Below, piece after piece: positions 3,583 through 5,830 of a stretch of 5,830 nt of DNA. Position numbers and translations under genes: made by a program. Position 1 is the first letter of the stretch. Each line of letters opens with the position of its first letter. Under the pieces are notes generated by a model. It worked only from the letters and a program-made list of their open reading frames with translations. It did not search any database and was not told the origin of the DNA. The DNA comes from Bacteroidales bacterium (lineage in GTDB: Bacteria > Bacteroidota > Bacteroidia > Bacteroidales > ML635J-15): assembly GCA_007130555.1 (NCBI GenBank), contig SLSH01000395.1, positions 1-5,830 on the forward strand. The letters run 5' to 3'.

Positions 3583-5830
3583 ATGGAAAACAAAAATTTT
3601 ATAATAAAATATCCAAAATGGATAATCACAGCAACAGTTCTGATATTGTTACTGTCAATTTATCCGATTACCAGAATAACAATAAATCCGGATTTGGAAT
3701 CATATCTGCCCGAATCCATGAGTTCAAGAATAAATACCGATAAAATCGCAGAAATTTTCGGAGAAGATGAACCCATTATCATAATTTTCGAAACTGATGA
3801 TATTTTAAATCCCGAAACTCTTGAAAGAATACAGAATCTAAGCAGAGATTTTAACCGCGACAGAAATTTCAGCAGAGTTTATTCTTTGTTTGATGCAAAG
3901 GACATTAAAGGAGAAGACGGCTTTTTGATAGTTGACCCGGTAATTCACAGAATCCCGCAAACAGAAGAACGTACCGAGAATCTGCGTCAGGAAATAATTG
4001 AAAATGACCTGGTTTACAATTTAATTGTTTCGGAAGACTTTAGATACACGATAATAATGCTTTCATCATTAAAAAATATGGAAGACAGGGAATTAATGGA
4101 TACAATTTTTGCCAAATTAGATGAATATCCCGGTAAAGAAACAATAAATATTAACGCACAACCTTATATGCGTGCCGAAGTTAATGATAAAATCGGACAG
4201 GACATAATAATACTTATTCCAATCGGACTAATGGTAATGTTTGTGTTTTTACTGATTTCATTCAGAGAAAAACGCGGTGTACTGTTACCGTTTTCAATAG
4301 TAATATTTACCATAATTATTGCAATGGCATTATTGTCTGTATTTGGGTGGGAATTAAGTCTTATAGGCGTTTTAATTCCGGGGATGATGATTGCAATAGC
4401 AAATAATTACGGAATTCATGTTATAAGCAGATATCAGGAACTAAATGCTCTACATCCCGATATGTCAATGAAAGAAATTGTTGCCGATACAATTAATTAC
4501 CTTAAAAATCCTGTTATTATTACGGGATTAACAACTATTGTCGGAATTCTCGGACTGGTTGCTCATATACTTTTGCCTGCAAGTCAGGTAGGTGTAGTTA
4601 CCGCAATAAGTATCGGATTTGCACTTGTTTTAAGTCTATTATATATCCCTGCCGTATTGTCTTTGTTACAAAAAGGAAAAGTACAAAAAAGTTTTGGTGA
4701 TGAAATTAAAGGCATAATTCCTAATATGCTTAAAAAACTCGGAAATATTGTTTCGGATAAACCTAAGGGCATAATTATAGCATTTGTTCTGTTTTTATTG
4801 TTAGCAGCATCAGGATTATTCAGATTTCAGGTAGCTGCCGATTCAAAAAATATACTCCCCGATTTCCACCCTTTTAATATTTCAATAAATATTGCAAATG
4901 AACATTTTGGCGGAATAAAATTTATTCAGGTCTTGTTTAAGGGAGATGTAAGAGAACCTGACTTAATGAAAAGGATTGACTATTATCAAAATGAAATCGA
5001 AAATATGCCGGAAGTCGGCACTGTAACATCTCTGGCAAAAATCATTCGCAAAATGAGTATTGCATTAAATGACGAAGGAGATGAATATTATGATAAAATC
5101 CCCGATTCTTACAAAGCAATTTCACAGTATCTCGAACTATACAGTATGAGCGGCGACCCCGAAGATTTTGAAGAATTCGTTGACTTTAATTATACTCATA
5201 CAATTCTTAATATTCAGTATCAGGCAGATGATATTGAAACAATGAATATGGTTATTAATGCAATAGAAGAACTTACTGAAAATGACCCGAATTATATGTT
5301 TATGGGTGGATATAGCCTGATTGACAAAGAATTAAGCGAAGCAGTCGTAAAAGGACAATATTACTCACTGATATTTGCATTCTTTGCAATATTAATTATG
5401 CTTGTAATAATATTCAGAAGTCTTAATGCAGGACTAATGGGAAGTTTTCCCCTGCTATTTTCAATAATATCAACTTTCGGAATTATGGGATGGCTCGGAA
5501 TTGAACTGAATATCGCAACTGCATTGCTTTCATCAATATCAATAGGTCTGGGAGTTGACTATACAATTCATATTTTCTGGAGATTAAAATCCGAAATAAC
5601 TGATGGAAAAAATTATAAAGATGCAGTACAAATTGCAATAAGAACGATTGGAAGAGGAATTACAATAAATGCTTTTTCGGTGATACTAGGATTTTCGGTA
5701 TTGTTTTTGTCTTCATTCCCTATTTTAAGATCATTTGCATTTTTAATAATTATTTCAATATTTCTTTGTCTGATATGTGCAGTGATTTTAATTCCGGCTA
5801 TATGCATAATACTGAAACCTAAATTCTTAA
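3583..5830 (+). CDS. RND-superfamily (MMPL/HpnN-like) transporter, 3' end just outside the window
   Basis: An inner-membrane proton-driven exporter of lipid-like or other hydrophobic molecules, judging by family. The frame is open from ATG 3583 for 749 codons with no stop, so the gene runs off the window; it is probably nearly complete because the last helix of the second half is present. The layout is the duplicated RND plan. TM1 (about 13-30) is followed by a large periplasmic domain (31-206) and TM2-TM6 (about 208-370). TM7 (397-413) is followed by a second periplasmic domain (414-590) and TM8-TM12 (594-744). Both periplasmic domains open with similar motifs (NPDLESYLPE at 35-44, ADSKNILPDF at 419-428). 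TM10 carries the expected GLGVDYTIH (655-663) with D659-Y660 as probable proton-relay residues. The matching TM4 motif reads ANNYGIH (273-279), with Asn275 where an Asp is usual. No Shine-Dalgarno site precedes the start. It is co-directional with the barrel gene and likely its functional partner. Confidence 0.92.
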   Translation, partial: MENKNFIIKYPKWIITATVLILLLSIYPITRITINPDLESYLPESMSSRINTDKIAEIFGEDEPIIIIFETDDILNPETLERIQNLSRDFNRDRNFSRVYSLFDAKDIKGEDGFLIVDPVIHRIPQTEERTENLRQEIIENDLVYNLIVSEDFRYTIIMLSSLKNMEDRELMDTIFAKLDEYPGKETININAQPYMRAEVNDKIGQDIIILIPIGLMVMFVFLLISFREKRGVLLPFSIVIFTIIIAMALLSVFGWELSLIGVLIPGMMIAIANNYGIHVISRYQELNALHPDMSMKEIVADTINYLKNPVIITGLTTIVGILGLVAHILLPASQVGVVTAISIGFALVLSLLYIPAVLSLLQKGKVQKSFGDEIKGIIPNMLKKLGNIVSDKPKGIIIAFVLFLLLAASGLFRFQVAADSKNILPDFHPFNISINIANEHFGGIKFIQVLFKGDVREPDLMKRIDYYQNEIENMPEVGTVTSLAKIIRKMSIALNDEGDEYYDKIPDSYKAISQYLELYSMSGDPEDFEEFVDFNYTHTILNIQYQADDIETMNMVINAIEELTENDPNYMFMGGYSLIDKELSEAVVKGQYYSLIFAFFAILIMLVIIFRSLNAGLMGSFPLLFSIISTFGIMGWLGIELNIATALLSSISIGLGVDYTIHIFWRLKSEITDGKNYKDAVQIAIRTIGRGITINAFSVILGFSVLFLSSFPILRSFAFLIIISIFLCLICAVILIPAICIILKPKFL

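Noticed and set aside
3381..3629. Minus-strand 82-residue open frame in the intergenic element
   Set aside because: It overlaps the structured repeat element and the start of the RND gene, and shows no protein-like features beyond A/T-driven hydrophobicity.
4584..5807. Minus-strand open frames inside the RND gene
   Set aside because: They are antisense to conserved transmembrane segments of the RND protein and have no independent support.

Overview
This window looks like two unrelated low-GC genomes joined near position 650. Positions 1 to about 649 read as a Bacillota/Mycoplasmatota-type segment: the 3' part of prfB (release factor 2), then the first 38 codons of an ftsE-like ABC ATPase. 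prfB next to ftsE is a gene order I associate with low-GC Gram-positives. The purine-rich stretch before the ftsE ATG looks like a Shine-Dalgarno site. The ftsE frame stops making sense at the start of its Walker A motif and runs in frame into the C-terminal half of an AraC-family regulator of a type I associate with Bacteroidota. I think this is most likely an assembly chimera; a real recombination scar is possible but less likely.

From about 650 to the end the sequence is consistent with one AT-rich Bacteroidota genome. Start codons lack Shine-Dalgarno sites, the outer-membrane protein has a signal peptide ending before QG and a C-terminal Phe, and the intergenic regions are full of inverted repeats. 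In order, this part holds: (i) the AraC-type regulator fragment (about 650-1171); (ii) a 628-base gene-free segment rich in foldback structures, including one of about 145 nt, bounded by an exact 53-base direct repeat (1162-1214 and 1843-1895); (iii) a 33-base-period tandem repeat and a palindrome directly upstream of the next gene; (iv) a complete outer-membrane beta-barrel protein gene (1992-3368); (v) a 182-nt intergenic element with a 13-bp closing inverted repeat around three internal hairpins (3382-3563); (vi) an RND/MMPL-family transporter (3583 to the window end) that is almost complete but has no stop codon in the window.

The beta-barrel protein and the RND/MMPL protein are on the same strand and probably work together, with the inner-membrane RND protein moving a lipid or other hydrophobic substrate and the barrel serving at the outer membrane. 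The substrate cannot be read from the sequence. The most notable points are the chimeric join, the structured 182-nt element between the two transport genes, and the repeat-bounded foldback region upstream of them. I do not see a demonstrably new system, but the intergenic elements are worth a genome-wide copy-number search.
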